64,000 nt of DNA from Ascaris suum (taxonomy: Eukaryota; Nematoda; Chromadorea; Rhabditida; Ascarididae): assembly GCA_013433145.1 (NCBI GenBank), contig CM024181.1, forward strand, positions 5,332,001-5,396,000, given 5' to 3'. The notes under the pieces were generated by a model. That model was not told the origin of the DNA. It saw nothing but the letters and a program-made list of their open reading frames with translations, and did not search any database. How positions within the stretch are numbered: the stretch's first letter is position 1; each line of letters begins with the position of its first letter. Below are positions 1 to 10,900 of this stretch, one piece after another. Made by a program: the position numbers and the translations under genes.

Positions 1-948
1 ATATATAATTCTAGACGGAATCGATAAGAATTCTCAAGAGGTGAAAATTTTCACCGAGGGAAATCTAATTTAGATGAAACGTTTTAAAGCATAATCAAGA
101 TACGCCTATTTGTGCAAACCAACTTCTATGCTTGTTAGCAAACACTGTTAAAACCTCATCTAGTATCAATGATAAAAATTCTATGAAGTAGTAAAGTTGT
201 TATTAGAAAGTATTTGTTGTGTATATGGTGAATGGAATTATTTAGAGAGTGAATCGAAACACTTCTCTTATCATCGAATCGAATCATCCCCTTGGAAGAC
301 GATTTCTACCTTCCTATCTCCACCTCCTTCTTACCCCTACTAAAAAGTGGGTTGTTAGAGACAGCTGTTTTGTATACAACAAATGGACTTTGCAAACAAA
401 ACTGACACCTTCTCTTTATGCCTTGGTGAGAAATCGAGCTGTTTAACTCTTGATCTGCAATGTGGGATAATTATAGACGAATGAACCTCCTTGCTGGTTC
501 GATGGTACTCTTTCTTTACCTGTTCCTTAATTCTTTTAAACAAACCGGTTGAATACTGGAAAAAAACTAGCATGTAAAAATTATTCTAAATCACTTAAGA
601 CAGGTAGGTAAGAAGTTCGAGACATCACAGATTCCGATGCGAAACCAAGGGCTAGAAGTTTCCGATGACACGGTACTGCAAGGCATACGGTATACATTGC
701 ATATTTCGTCTAACGTCATGTTTCCATATAAAATTATATCGTATCGTTTTTTTGTGTGTTTCGCCATTGCCTCCCGTCTTATCCAACATTACCCACGTTA
801 GCTTCGTTACTCTGTGGAGATGAATAGCATAAACTCAATGAGATGCTTGCAATGTATAGCTGATTTTTATACAGTTGCAGATGTATATCGTTATATGAAA
901 TAAATGAAACTATATGATATTTCTAGTTTTAATGGTACCGCATTTCAG
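1..948 (+). other. Upstream intronic DNA of the GPCR gene
   Basis: AT-rich DNA with no transmembrane-coding exon that I can support. The receptor's TM1-TM5 exons are not here, so this is probably intron. Confidence 0.5.
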
Positions 949-1073
949 AAAACAAAACGACTTGCTGTGCTCAACGAAATGCGAAGGCCAACAAAAGTGG
1001 ACGCTGTATCGACATTGACCGCAAGGAGTAGTGGACCAGAGACACCACCCGATACATCATCGTCACAATCGAA
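949..1073 (+). CDS. GPCR exon a (third intracellular loop, N-terminal part)
   Basis: Acceptor CATTTCAG and donor AA|GTATTT. The frame begins in phase 0 and reads [20 protein letters not shown], then a Ser/Thr/Pro-rich stretch, ending in phase 2. It joins exactly in phase with the exon at 5116 across a 4-kb intron. This is the most 5' exon of the receptor visible in the window. Confidence 0.7.
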
Positions 1074-4000
1074 GTATTTTTTTTAAGATTAATCATTATT
1101 AAGAGGAAATTTAGACTAACCATTGGAAATTCAAATTTCCTAAGACTGGAAAATCGATGAAAATGTCCCTCCTATATCACACCTTTCAGTATAACCCGAG
1201 AACTCGTTTCTGTAATTTTTCAACTTCATTTCTTCTTCTTTACAGCTTTTCTCGCGTTTCAAATTTGACTGTGGCAAAAGTAACTGTAATCAACTGGTGT
1301 GTACCATATGTGACCAACTACAAATAACCGAAACGATTGTATGCAAAGCTTGGCCATAGTATGAGCTTTATTCTATCTCTTTCTCTTCTGTGCAAATTTC
1401 CAAAGATTGGAAAGTTAATTTATTCAACCATTCATTTCTCATCTCGTATGAGAAACGAACTACCATCGACATAAGTAGATAATTAATGTTGGATTATAAA
1501 ACGGCCTTCAAATTCTATGCATATTCTCTTTAATTATAGCTCTCAAGTTCAAGTTTAACCATAGGCGCTTTATAAGACTTTTTTATACTCATTTAGAGCA
1601 CATTTCAACATAACTTAAATATATGATTGCAAACTTAACATTTAAATCACATAAGACATAAATATATATACAATCACCGATTGCGTGGTTGATTGCCATC
1701 AAACTTTGCTTGTTTTAGCCACATTGTCGTTGTATGTGGTATAATTAAGTTTGCAACATATTTTTGAGCATTGCGCAGATATGAATGTAGCATGATGCAT
1801 ATTTTAATATCAATAGAAGAGTTGTATCGCTTTAATGAGGACTATCATTTCCACGCTATCGACATATTACAAACTTTCATAAGCCGTGGCAATTTACTGA
1901 TTATTGTAGACGATTTTCCCGTCGACATTCTCCCTCATTTTCGAAATTAATATCTCATTTTCGAATTTCTATCGAGAATGCAACCATTACATTATACTAT
2001 ATATTTATATGAAACGAATAACGGAAGAAAATCATCTAGAAATTAATGATATATGCGGTATCGTCACTCGTTTGAACGAAAATGCGATGACAGTTACTTA
2101 GCGGGGTGTTCAAAAGATGCGGCAAATATATGATGAAACCATGTCTGTAACATCGCATCTGTGCATATATTTTCTGCTGTAATGATGAAAGCGAGAGCAA
2201 GTACTATTTCCGGTAGTGTGACACACAGCTGGGAATCGTATAAAACGATTAAGCATAAAAAGTGGTGTATTCCGAAGTTCCATTAGTAAAGCTTACTAGT
2301 AAAAACCTATAAGTATGGCAATCGTTTGAAATTATGTGTTTATTTAAATCTGCTCTAAACGTATTATAAAACAATGGGAAAATGAGAGTGCTTTAAATTC
2401 AATGTAAATAGGATGAGGTGAAATTAGCGATTCTACAGAGACTTATGTATATATGCCGCAATTCATCTACTTAACTGTCCGTCACCATCAATTTTATGAG
2501 CATAAAAACTAGGACGATGGAGTTTAGTTAATATGTTTTATATGACGGGCTAATTTTATGTACCCATTTATCATCATAGCTGATCGGCTTTTCGTGTATT
2601 TCCGACGCTTAAGCGCACCATAAAGTTTGCGATGCAAATTTGTTAGGCAAAAAGCGCCCCAAAGTTTTCATTTGCCACAAGATTTATACTGTCGACAGGG
2701 TTTTTTTTTCTGAGAGAATCCATAGTCTTCAATGGGTTTTCTCCGAATTCTGCATGTTCCGATAATAGTTTGATTTTCCATACTGGAGTACAAAAAGCGC
2801 ATATCGTGCCATCCTGTGTGCAATGTTTTCCCACACATTTTATTTAAAGGCTTTGGAACGTTTTCATGGAGCCGCGTGGATTTTTTTGCTGAAGAAATAT
2901 TTTAATTCAAATAAAGCTTTCATTGTTCATTGTCCAAAACTTTTGTGTGAACTTTGCGCAAGAATTCTGCACATAGGCATCAATTTTGTCTAATCATCCC
3001 CCTCCCTCCCCCCCCCCCCTCCTATAAAAGGACGAGTGCCAATGGAGCTCAGCGATATGCGCTTTTACAATACGCTGACATGACCAGCCACTCTCACATT
3101 TTAAAAGCAGAAAATATAAATGTATAGAGTTTTTTCATATTTCAGTTGGTTTGACCGACCGGTTATAAGAATCTCCCATAAAATATCCGTTTTTTGTGAT
3201 GTGATCGGTGTGAAATTGAAATCCCACCAATATTAAGCAAGTGAAAATTTTTGTGCACTTTGAATATGCATACAGACACCAACACGCACACATTACACAC
3301 ATACATGATTTCACCATAAAATTTTGTTGTAACGCAAATTTGCATATACATGTAAAAAGGACTAATATCAAATATTTTCTCGTTCATATGAAAATTAAAT
3401 GATGCGAGCAGAGAAAAATTTCCCTAAATTTTTGCATATTTTATTAATTTGATTTTTTTACAGATCAGTTTGAGGGAAAAAGCGAAAAACTTCTATTCAA
3501 TAACATATTCTTATCAAGATATACGATTATTAATTTCATTCTACAATGACAGTCGAATTCAACTCTCTGAAATAGTCCCAAAACGATTGCAGTTATGACC
3601 CTAGTCAGAGGAGTGATTCGCTCGATCTACTCTTAGAATTTGGATGCATGAGTCTCTTGAGATCTCATCAATTAAATGTTTGCGCAAAGAAAATCAACGC
3701 TTTCTCTCTTGTTGCCGTCAAGGGAAATTACGACAAAAAAAAAAACGCTGAAAGAATAAAACTTTCCTATTGGAGTATCAATCATTTCGAAGGAATCAAA
3801 AGCAAATGAAAAGGAAAATTTATATCACGTCGAAGTCAAACGTTTCATTTGAAAAATATTTTTGTGAGTTCGGATTAGATTTTGTGGATAGTCACGGAGG
3901 TCATATAATATTTAGCACAAAATGCCTCTAAGCTCTATGCCAGTCAAATCTTATGAAAACATCTACACATCAACCATAGATTTCTCATTCGAGAAGGAAC

Positions 4001-7000
4001 CAATATTACTTTTATACCTGAGAAAATTTGTACATTAAATTTGTCATGAATATAAGCTGTCTCTGGTTTGTTGTCATTTCAAATTATCCTTAGTTAATTT
4101 TAGACAAAATTTAGGCTGTATGCAAATATTATCCCTTCAATTCGCCCACCAACTTAATTTCATACAGATTATCGTCGAGATAGTTGAATGATGACTTACG
4201 TTTCTTGTATAGATGTGCTCACATGTAAAATACCTCAGCGGGCACCACAACAAACAAAAAATACCACCTGAGGCACCGTTCTGCTTTCATTTCTTTACCT
4301 TAAAGGATTTCCGCACTTGTTTTCCGCATCATTCACTTGCCCAATAGAAATGGACGGAACGACACAATAAATAGAAGGCGGGACGATAGGTGCTTTCACG
4401 CTTCCGCTTATTCAATCAGCTAGTCTCAAAATTTGTCAATAAACAGGAAAGTATTGCGACGATTGAACCACACTGTATCTGAGCCATGCATCCATAGAAG
4501 TCTTTTACAAGGGACTTTTTTACGCGATATTTACCAGGCCGAATGGTGAGGAGTAAAATCCTATCCCACCGATTCCAAAAGTGCATATAATTTTGAGGGT
4601 TATGGTCAGTGAATTTCATTACTCTGCTTGCACTACTTTCCGAGAGGAAACCACCAAATAAATGCATATGCACTCTACTTACACAAAAAATTCAGTCTGG
4701 TCATAATGCACTTAGCAAGTTTAAATTTGCGAACGCGCATGAAAACGATCCAAGCGCATAATAAGGCATTTGCTAGCGTTGATGAGAGAAACGCATTTAA
4801 TTTGCTGCACAAATATTTTGGCCAATAGTGGGAAAAGCAACGATACGATTTAGAAACCGTTCAGCTGGTAGCAAAAAAAAAGTAGAAAAGCACGCCAGGA
4901 CAACTGGCGCGATAATCATTTTTTGTAGTTCAACACGTGATCAACCGGTTTTCAAAATATCTGCGAAAATCATGCTGCAATTCAACTCCTCTGAATAGGA
5001 TACTTAGAATGGGACTGAATTCCTATACGCTTTATTCGTTTTTAATATGCTCCCTGCAACGGTGGATTCTTTATTATGCTATTGAGAGATATCGTATCGT
5101 ATAAACTTACTGCAGGAACAATGTCGCACCAGGACTGACGCCTTCCGCATCGAAACATTTCCAGCAGAGCAACAACGTCACCGTCTCCACGAACGCGGCA
5201 ACGAGGTAGTAATTATAAAATTCTCCGATCATTCCCAGCAATCACTTTCAAGAATCATTTGTAGCATCGCAATGAAATTTTAGCGTTCAACAAATCTCTA
5301 GGCTAGTTTCTAATGTGAATTGGCTTCCATAATGATTTTTTCACTGAAATGAAACATACAAATGCACCATAAGATAAAGTTAATCGTATATAATGAACGT
5401 CTTTTAATTCAGTGGAAGTTAGACATTGTTTCTTAAATTTGAACAGTTTTTTTAGAGATTTAAGCAATGTTGGAACTTAGAAAAACTAGTGGTAAACTTT
5501 AAAAAATTTGTATGAAAGTGGCAGTTAAAGGGTTTTTCATTCTCTTCAAAGAGACTAGAATTTCAGGCAAGAGGTGAGCAGTGCATTGGAACGAGAGAGC
5601 ACAGCGCCTTGCGTATCACCGGAAATCTCCGATCCGGATGCTTCCGAACAACCCCTCCAGATGAACCGAAATTTCCCATTCATTGACTCGGACAGCCTTA
5701 CTTCCCTAATGGGACACGACGATATACCCGACTCACCAAGAGTTGAAGTTTGACACATGCTATGTGTTGGTCATGTCTAAAACGCCACCACTTATAGCAC
5801 CAATTAGGCAAATAAAAGTGCACAATATTCGGCAACCTGTGAGAACGTTTTGAATCCTCACATCATAAATCACCGTACTTTCCGCACCATAACCCCAGGG
5901 CTTGTGTCGTTAGTAGGACTCCACAACAGATATATTCTAGAGCGGAGAACTTGCGGACAGGAGGCTTATCTCGTTTCGGGAAGCCTTATCTCCAGCTCAC
6001 CTATTCTCTTTGAAGTATTTCAAATTTGATCGATCCCCGCATCACTCTAATGGCAGCTCACGCATGGTCAACATGTTCATGTGAATGACCAAAGGCCGAA
6101 ACATGAACATGTCTGTCCAATGTTCTCATTCCTTTGCTTTTCACTTCATTCCTTCTCATTTAATTTTCACTATTTATGCTTGAGTAGATTTTTTCTAAAG
6201 CGCTTTTTATTACATCTACTATCGCAAAATTTCCTCCATTAATTTTAGGTCGAAATAAAGCCATTTTTAGTTTATATAAGTAAAAGCACTATTATAAGCG
6301 TGGAAAAAACATTGAATAAGTTTGATATAAAAGCTAATCGCAGTACATTGCGCAAATCAACTATGATGCTACCAGTAGTGCACATCGCTCAGAGAATGCA
6401 AAAATTTCCAACACTTACATCCGCTAACTGTGTGGGTATATATTCAAAAAGTGTAGGATATACTCTTTTGGAAGACGGTTGATACAAAGTTCGTTTCCAT
6501 TCCTTGGCCATCATTACAATGGATAAAAATTCTCATAACTTCATTTCGGCTCACTTCATTGTTCAAGTAAACGAATATGCAAATTTTTCAAGTATAAAAT
6601 ATATATAAATATGCAAATGAGTTTTATTACTCGAATATAGCTCAAAAAATTGCACTATTTATCAAAACTAATAATTATTGTCGTATTTGTGCACATGTAC
6701 CTGCCAGATTTCCCCGAAGATATAATTCCTTTTTAATTTCATGTTGTGCACAATATTTACGAGGAAAAAGGTTCAGATTATGACACAACAGAAGGAAGAT
6801 GTGACGAGCACCGAAGAAGTTCGAATGCCTCTATTAGCGGTAACGAAGGTGACACGTCGAAAACATAGCGCAACAGGAGTCAGGCGATTATTGACAGCTA
6901 TGCGTTCGCGTAGTGTGCGCAGGCGCGAGCACCACAAAGCCGAGTATAAGTCACGCTCGGAAAACCGTGCAAGGAAGGTCGGTCAGTTCATACCGCGAAA

Positions 7001-8981
7001 TGAAACATAGCTTGGGAACAGAAGAAGCGAATAACCGAATGTGCTAAGAAGCATTAGCAGCCCCATTATCTCTAAATTGCAAAACCAGAATGGTTCAAGC
7101 ATCAAAAAGTCGTGCAGGTCTACGATGAGAAGTGAAGAAAGCTGAGAATGCTCTAAACCTTTATAGACTTGTCTGAAGCACATACGCATCTCACATGACT
7201 CGCTCATAAGTGAAATGGTTTTTAACCTGAGGCCAATGTTAAGGTGCTTTCTGAATATTCCGGCACTATGCGACTCCTAGATCCCCATCCCTTGATTGAA
7301 TGACTCCCTCATCAAAAAGACGATAAATGCGACGCCTGAGTTAAACTTGTAAGTTGAGCTATTATCCGTTTAGCGTCATTTTTCTCTTCAAAAAGTCAGG
7401 AAAATCTCGAACTAGAATACCTTTCGAACCAACATTTTATTTTGGTATATTACCCACTTCTTGATTCGAACTTCTCAGCACTTTTTCAATATCCTGAACG
7501 AATCCCAAGCCTCTGATTTAAATTTCTGGATATTTTCCTGGTTCCTCACCAATTAACTTTTCGACTTTCGAAAAAAACCGAAATCCCTTTCTTGAGGTTG
7601 TCGAAAATATTCAATATTTTTTATTTCGAAATTGTATGTTAGAAAATAGCGAGATTTTAGACGAATTGCTCATCGGATATGTATATTCGGGTAGCAAGCT
7701 GGTCACTAGGGACCGAGCAGCGCTCTACGAAAATGTGTATTTTTGACGACGAAGTTGTCAAAATTTCAATTCTATCGCGAAATGGCGAACGTTTTCATTC
7801 GGCCTTATTTAAACGCTTCTTTTCTAAATAGAAGGGAAACTCAAGTGCAAATGCACCACACATATAGACATACAGACACATATAGAAACAATCTGAGGTG
7901 GGGAATATACAAGATGGGCAACAACAGCTCCCAACTATTTAAAGCTTTCAGTTTGAAAGTATAATGCTATCTTTATGTTTTAGGCTTCTGATACTATCAT
8001 CTTTCTTTGTAAAACCATAAAGAAACATTTCAAACTATGATTGATAATAGCATTAGATTTACTATTTAATTGTTTCGCTATGATATTGGTGAGAAAAAAT
8101 AGATGAAGTGAGCTAGAAATGTCGGCATAATATGCACTTTGCCAAATACGCACGTTAGACCATCAATTTCATAAATTGTTGAGAAATGCTTTTTTTTTAA
8201 ATGCACATTAATTGGGGCGTGAAATTTTAGCACATCGGGTTGCTCTTGCAAATCTCCGACAAAAGAACCGTTATTTCATCGAGTCGCTCATAAAATAGCA
8301 ACGGCAGATAGATCATACAACGAAGCAAATTTTTTTTGCACGGTTTAATACCCACAGCTTTTAGAAATCGATCATTTTGACAATAGAAGCATAGTGTGAT
8401 GCAGGTTATAGGCAGGAATGGTTGCTCTGCCATTTACTACAATTACGTCATATGAAAGGTCTATTTTTTTGTTCTATAGGGATGAACAAGAAAAAGGTGT
8501 TTGTATTATTCTATAGTAATATGCTTATAATGTGATTCATAATATTTGTTTTCTATATGAGGATTCATAATATTCCTTTCGTTTGCGAGGATTTTAAATC
8601 CATAATTGCAGATATCCCGTAGTATGTTTCGACCTCCCGTTTTCTCGCCTTCCCTCCCCCCAAAAAAAAAGAAATTACGGGCATGTTCTAATCAATTCTA
8701 ATAAGGTTCATCAAAACTTTTCTAATTTTTAGGCACTTCGAACGATCACATTTATTCTTGGTACGTTCACTATCTTATGGACACCATTCTACGTATTGGC
8801 AACGGTGATGGGCTTCTGTGATTCGTGTAAACATTCGAAAACATTCAATTTGATGTATTCGATCAGCTATTTCCTCTGCTATATGAATAGTCCAATCAAT
8901 CCATTCTGCTATGCGATGGCAAATCAACAATTTAAGCGTACGTTGACGCGTATCTTCAGAGGAGACTTTAGAAGGACTTGA
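949..8981 (+). CDS. Muscarinic-type acetylcholine receptor (GAR family), 3' part of gene
   Basis: Class A G-protein-coupled receptor, predicted to sit in the plasma membrane of neurons or muscle and bind acetylcholine. Five exons join in frame: 949-1073, 5116-5205, 5567-5747, 6777-6977, 8733-8981 (846 nt, 281 residues plus TGA). The first four encode a long hydrophilic third intracellular loop of about 199 residues ending in a very basic stretch. The junction into TM6 reads [20 protein letters not shown]6 carries [14 protein letters not shown] and TM7 carries [17 protein letters not shown], the muscarinic NPxxCY-type signature, followed by a short tail ending RGDFRRT. The WTPF motif and tail resemble nematode GAR-1/GAR-2 more than GAR-3 (family recall, not a search). 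TM1-TM5 are absent and must lie 5' of the window. Family call is firm; the exact paralogue is not decided. Confidence 0.85.
5116..5205 (+). CDS. GPCR exon b (third intracellular loop)
   Basis: Acceptor ACTGCAG, donor GAG|GTAGTA. Begins with one base that completes a codon, reads [20 protein letters not shown] and continues with Thr/Ser/Ala residues. Phase 2 at both ends matches its neighbours. Hydrophilic loop sequence with no transmembrane character. Confidence 0.72.
5567..5747 (+). CDS. GPCR exon c (third intracellular loop, acidic)
   Basis: Acceptor AATTTCAG. The frame reads [20 protein letters not shown] and is rich in Ser, Glu and Asp, giving many potential kinase sites typical of muscarinic loop 3. 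The donor is the weak GTTTGA at 5748. An alternative GTTGAA donor at 5742 also keeps phase 0 and would drop two residues. If neither is used, translation stops at the TGA two codons on. Confidence 0.75.
6071..6112. repeat. 12-bp inverted repeat
   Basis: ACATGTTCATGT at 6071-6082 and its exact reverse complement at 6101-6112 with an 18-nt loop, inside a GPCR intron. It could fold as a hairpin; no function is implied. Confidence 0.75.
6777..6977 (+). CDS. GPCR exon d (basic membrane-proximal part of loop 3)
   Basis: Acceptor GGTTCAG, donor AAG|GTCGGT, 67 codons in phase 0. It starts [20 protein letters not shown] and becomes strongly basic (repeated Arg/Lys pairs), ending RSENRARK. Such a basic segment directly before TM6 is where muscarinic and aminergic receptors couple to G proteins (family knowledge). 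Confidence 0.85.
8733..8981 (+). CDS. GPCR terminal exon (TM6, loop 3, TM7, tail)
   Basis: Acceptor TAATTTTTAG; phase-0 start at [10 protein letters not shown]. Encodes TM6 with the LWTP proline kink, an extracellular loop with a CxxC (GFCDSC), TM7 with NPFCY, and the short cytoplasmic tail [20 protein letters not shown] before TGA at 8979-8981. This is the best-supported exon of the receptor. Confidence 0.92.
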   Translation, partial: ALRTITFILGTFTILWTPFYVLATVMGFCDSCKHSKTFNLMYSISYFLCYMNSPINPFCYAMANQQFKRTLTRIFRGDFRRT

Positions 8982-9111
8982 CTTATGTGTCTATGTGGTG
9001 CTGCATTTTATCAGGCACTGCCTTTCAATACCAATTTAGATCATCTTTCTTCCTTATATTAGCTACGGGTCCACGTTGGCTCATAAAATTAATGTGAGCA
9101 TTTGAATGAGC

Positions 9112-9117
9112 AATAAA
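9112..9117 (+). promoter_or_regulatory. AATAAA polyadenylation signal of the GPCR gene
   Basis: Canonical AATAAA 131 nt after the receptor stop codon, the first one downstream. It implies a short 3' UTR. Confidence 0.65.
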
Positions 9118-10009
9118 GGTCTGTCATTGAAGTACTTTGAAAATAACAACAGCGCCTCAAGGTGTGATGAAGAATTGTGTAACAACGTGAAGAGAATTAT
9201 ACACCTATTACTTGAGAGCTGCATAAGTGCTAATTGAGGTATGCGGGTGGTGATAATCAGCAACGAAAAATATCTTCGACGGTTGCTTTTTTTTGCAATC
9301 GAATAACGAAGAAAAAATCTCGTTGATTTTAGCAGAATTATTTCGAATTCATTTTTCAGCGATATTTCTGCACCGATTGCAATCATTCATAGATGGCTCA
9401 TAGAGGAGGGGAAAGGAGAGGGGGCCGAGAGAGTCATCCCACTTCCATTCTTATTCAGCGAATATCAGAAAATTTCTCTATTTGATTGTTTCACCGGAAT
9501 GAATTTAAAAAATGTACGCAAAGTGATACATATGAATGCTGCGTTTGTGATTGTTTCATAGATTGGGGTGAGGGCGATGCCCGTGCTGCTGGGGGAGGAA
9601 GAGCGGCAAGCTGCTTCTCGAAGTCTCTCTTTGCCTTCGTGGCGTTAAAACATCTGAGGTGCAAATGTCTAGTGTCGCGTTGGCAAGCTGCCAATAACAT
9701 GATCAGTATTGATTATATCGGCAAGGAAATTCGATCAGGAACGTTGTTAATAACACTCACCTGAGCTCAATTGCAATATGAAATTGAATGAATTCTTTCA
9801 AAGAATATATGTGTCTATTGATTAATCGAAGTTTGTTTTGTGCACATCGATTTTAGATTTGTTTGTTTATATTGCTTTGCTAATTAATTACCGTATCACC
9901 TCGAATAAAAGCCCATTTCATCGAAGTTTTCAAAGAGAAAACCCAATGCTCATATGGATTAACAGGCAAAAAGAGCAAAACATTTTACTCATAATTTCTG
10001 CAGCAGTAC

Positions 10010-10047
10010 CTTGATAGTGGCGGGGTATCTTGATAGTGGCGGGGTAT
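10010..10047. repeat. Two-copy 19-bp tandem repeat
   Basis: CTTGATAGTGGCGGGGTAT occurs twice head to tail with no mismatch, consistent with a recent small duplication. Confidence 0.9.
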
Positions 10048-10154
10048 CACATGCCCTCCAGCAAGATAATTCTTTCACGTCTTTTAGCCTCTTAGATAAA
10101 TGAGATATTATTTATCACGAATAATCGATCCATCCGCCAAAAATTTTGACCGAT

Positions 10155-10270
10155 TGGGAGGGGGGGGGGGGGGAAAGAGCGAGGGGAGGGGAGCTGGGAT
10201 TCATTCGGAGGGGAAGAGAGATGAAAGGAGGAGAGAGGAGATGAAATCAAAAAAAAAAAAAATAGAAGGA
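10155..10270 (+). repeat. Polypurine tract with a 14-nt G-run
   Basis: Starts with a run of 14 G (10160-10173), continues as GA-rich sequence with several GGGG groups and ends in an A-run. The + strand has four or more close G-runs, so a G-quadruplex is possible. The open frames across it on both strands are compositional artefacts. Confidence 0.8.
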
Positions 10271-10699
10271 TATGAGGTATTCGAATTTGATCGATGTATT
10301 GTGTACGCATTTGAAAGCATTCGGCTATATTTTTCTTTCTGAAATGTGCTTTCGTCGTTTTTTTTTTCCATCAGTGAGAATATTATAGTAAAAAAAAAAT
10401 CAAATAAATCTCTTTGCTCATATGATTGTATTTTATGCTAATTATAACGTCATAAAATATGTTGCTTTATTGCAAATTTTTTCTTTTCTTCTATAGTAGA
10501 CGCTTTTCTATATTTAACTGCCAAATGATACAATGATAAGACAAGACAATACAAGCTCGTTTGTTCTTTTTAATAAAACAAAGAAATGACGATTAAATGC
10601 TAATTATACTAGACTGATTTAAATAAATGAGCACATTCAACCATTAATTTTCAATATCTCATAGTTTAGCCTCAAATATAATTTTGTTAGCAAAAATTA

Positions 10700-10900
10700 G
10701 CAGATTAGAGCCAATAGAATGTTGCCAGCGATTCCGGCAATGAAGTGGTGGTCATAGAAGTCGACAAACTGCCGAAAAGCATTTCGTACCAGATCCGGAC
10801 TAGAGTGCACTTATCGGCGCAAATGTCCATTCAGAGCCCTGAAGGAAAGTAATTGGTGGAAGCGAAATCTGGTGACTGGAGGCGACAGGGCATAACCTCT
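10700..10900 (-). pseudogene. Decayed mariner-family transposase fragment (C-terminal part)
   Basis: The reverse complement reads EVMPCRLQSPDFASTNYF, matching the mariner stretch around the last catalytic Asp (family pattern E-V-L-P-H-P-P-Y-S-P-D-L-A-P-S-D-Y). After a one-base frameshift it continues ALNGHLRR, an in-frame stop, then DLVRNAFRQFVD and HHFIAGI, matching the family pattern of AL-HL, VRNALRQFF and F-x-x-GI. Only the C-terminal third is visible. The N-terminal DNA-binding region, the earlier catalytic Asp residues and the terminal inverted repeats were not found. It is dead: one frameshift, one stop and a degraded end. Confidence 0.62.

Larger units (their letters stand above)
1074..8732 (+). 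other. Introns of the GPCR gene
   Basis: Introns 1074-5115, 5206-5566, 5748-6776 and 6978-8732. The 4-kb first intron has a C-run at about 3008-3019 followed by TATAAAAG at 3023-3030. Intron 3 has a 12-bp inverted repeat (6071-6082 with 6101-6112). Open frames on either strand look fortuitous; no embedded gene was identified. Confidence 0.6.
8982..10699. other. 3' UTR of the GPCR gene and intergenic DNA
   Basis: After the polyA signal at 9112 there is AT-rich DNA. Opposed open frames at about 9490-9760 are not recognisable. A 19-bp tandem duplication (10010-10047) and a polypurine tract (10155-10270) are the only structured parts. Confidence 0.5.

Noticed and set aside
631..689. Possible GPCR exon between CACAG and GTATAC
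   Set aside because: Acceptor lacks a pyrimidine tract and its phase does not match the exon at 949.
2643..2834. 63-codon - strand open frame in the GPCR intron
   Set aside because: No motif, no splice sites, AT-typical composition; chance frame.
9486..9764. Overlapping + and - open frames after the GPCR gene
   Set aside because: Neither shows a family motif or splice signals; the GC-rich stretch alone keeps them open.
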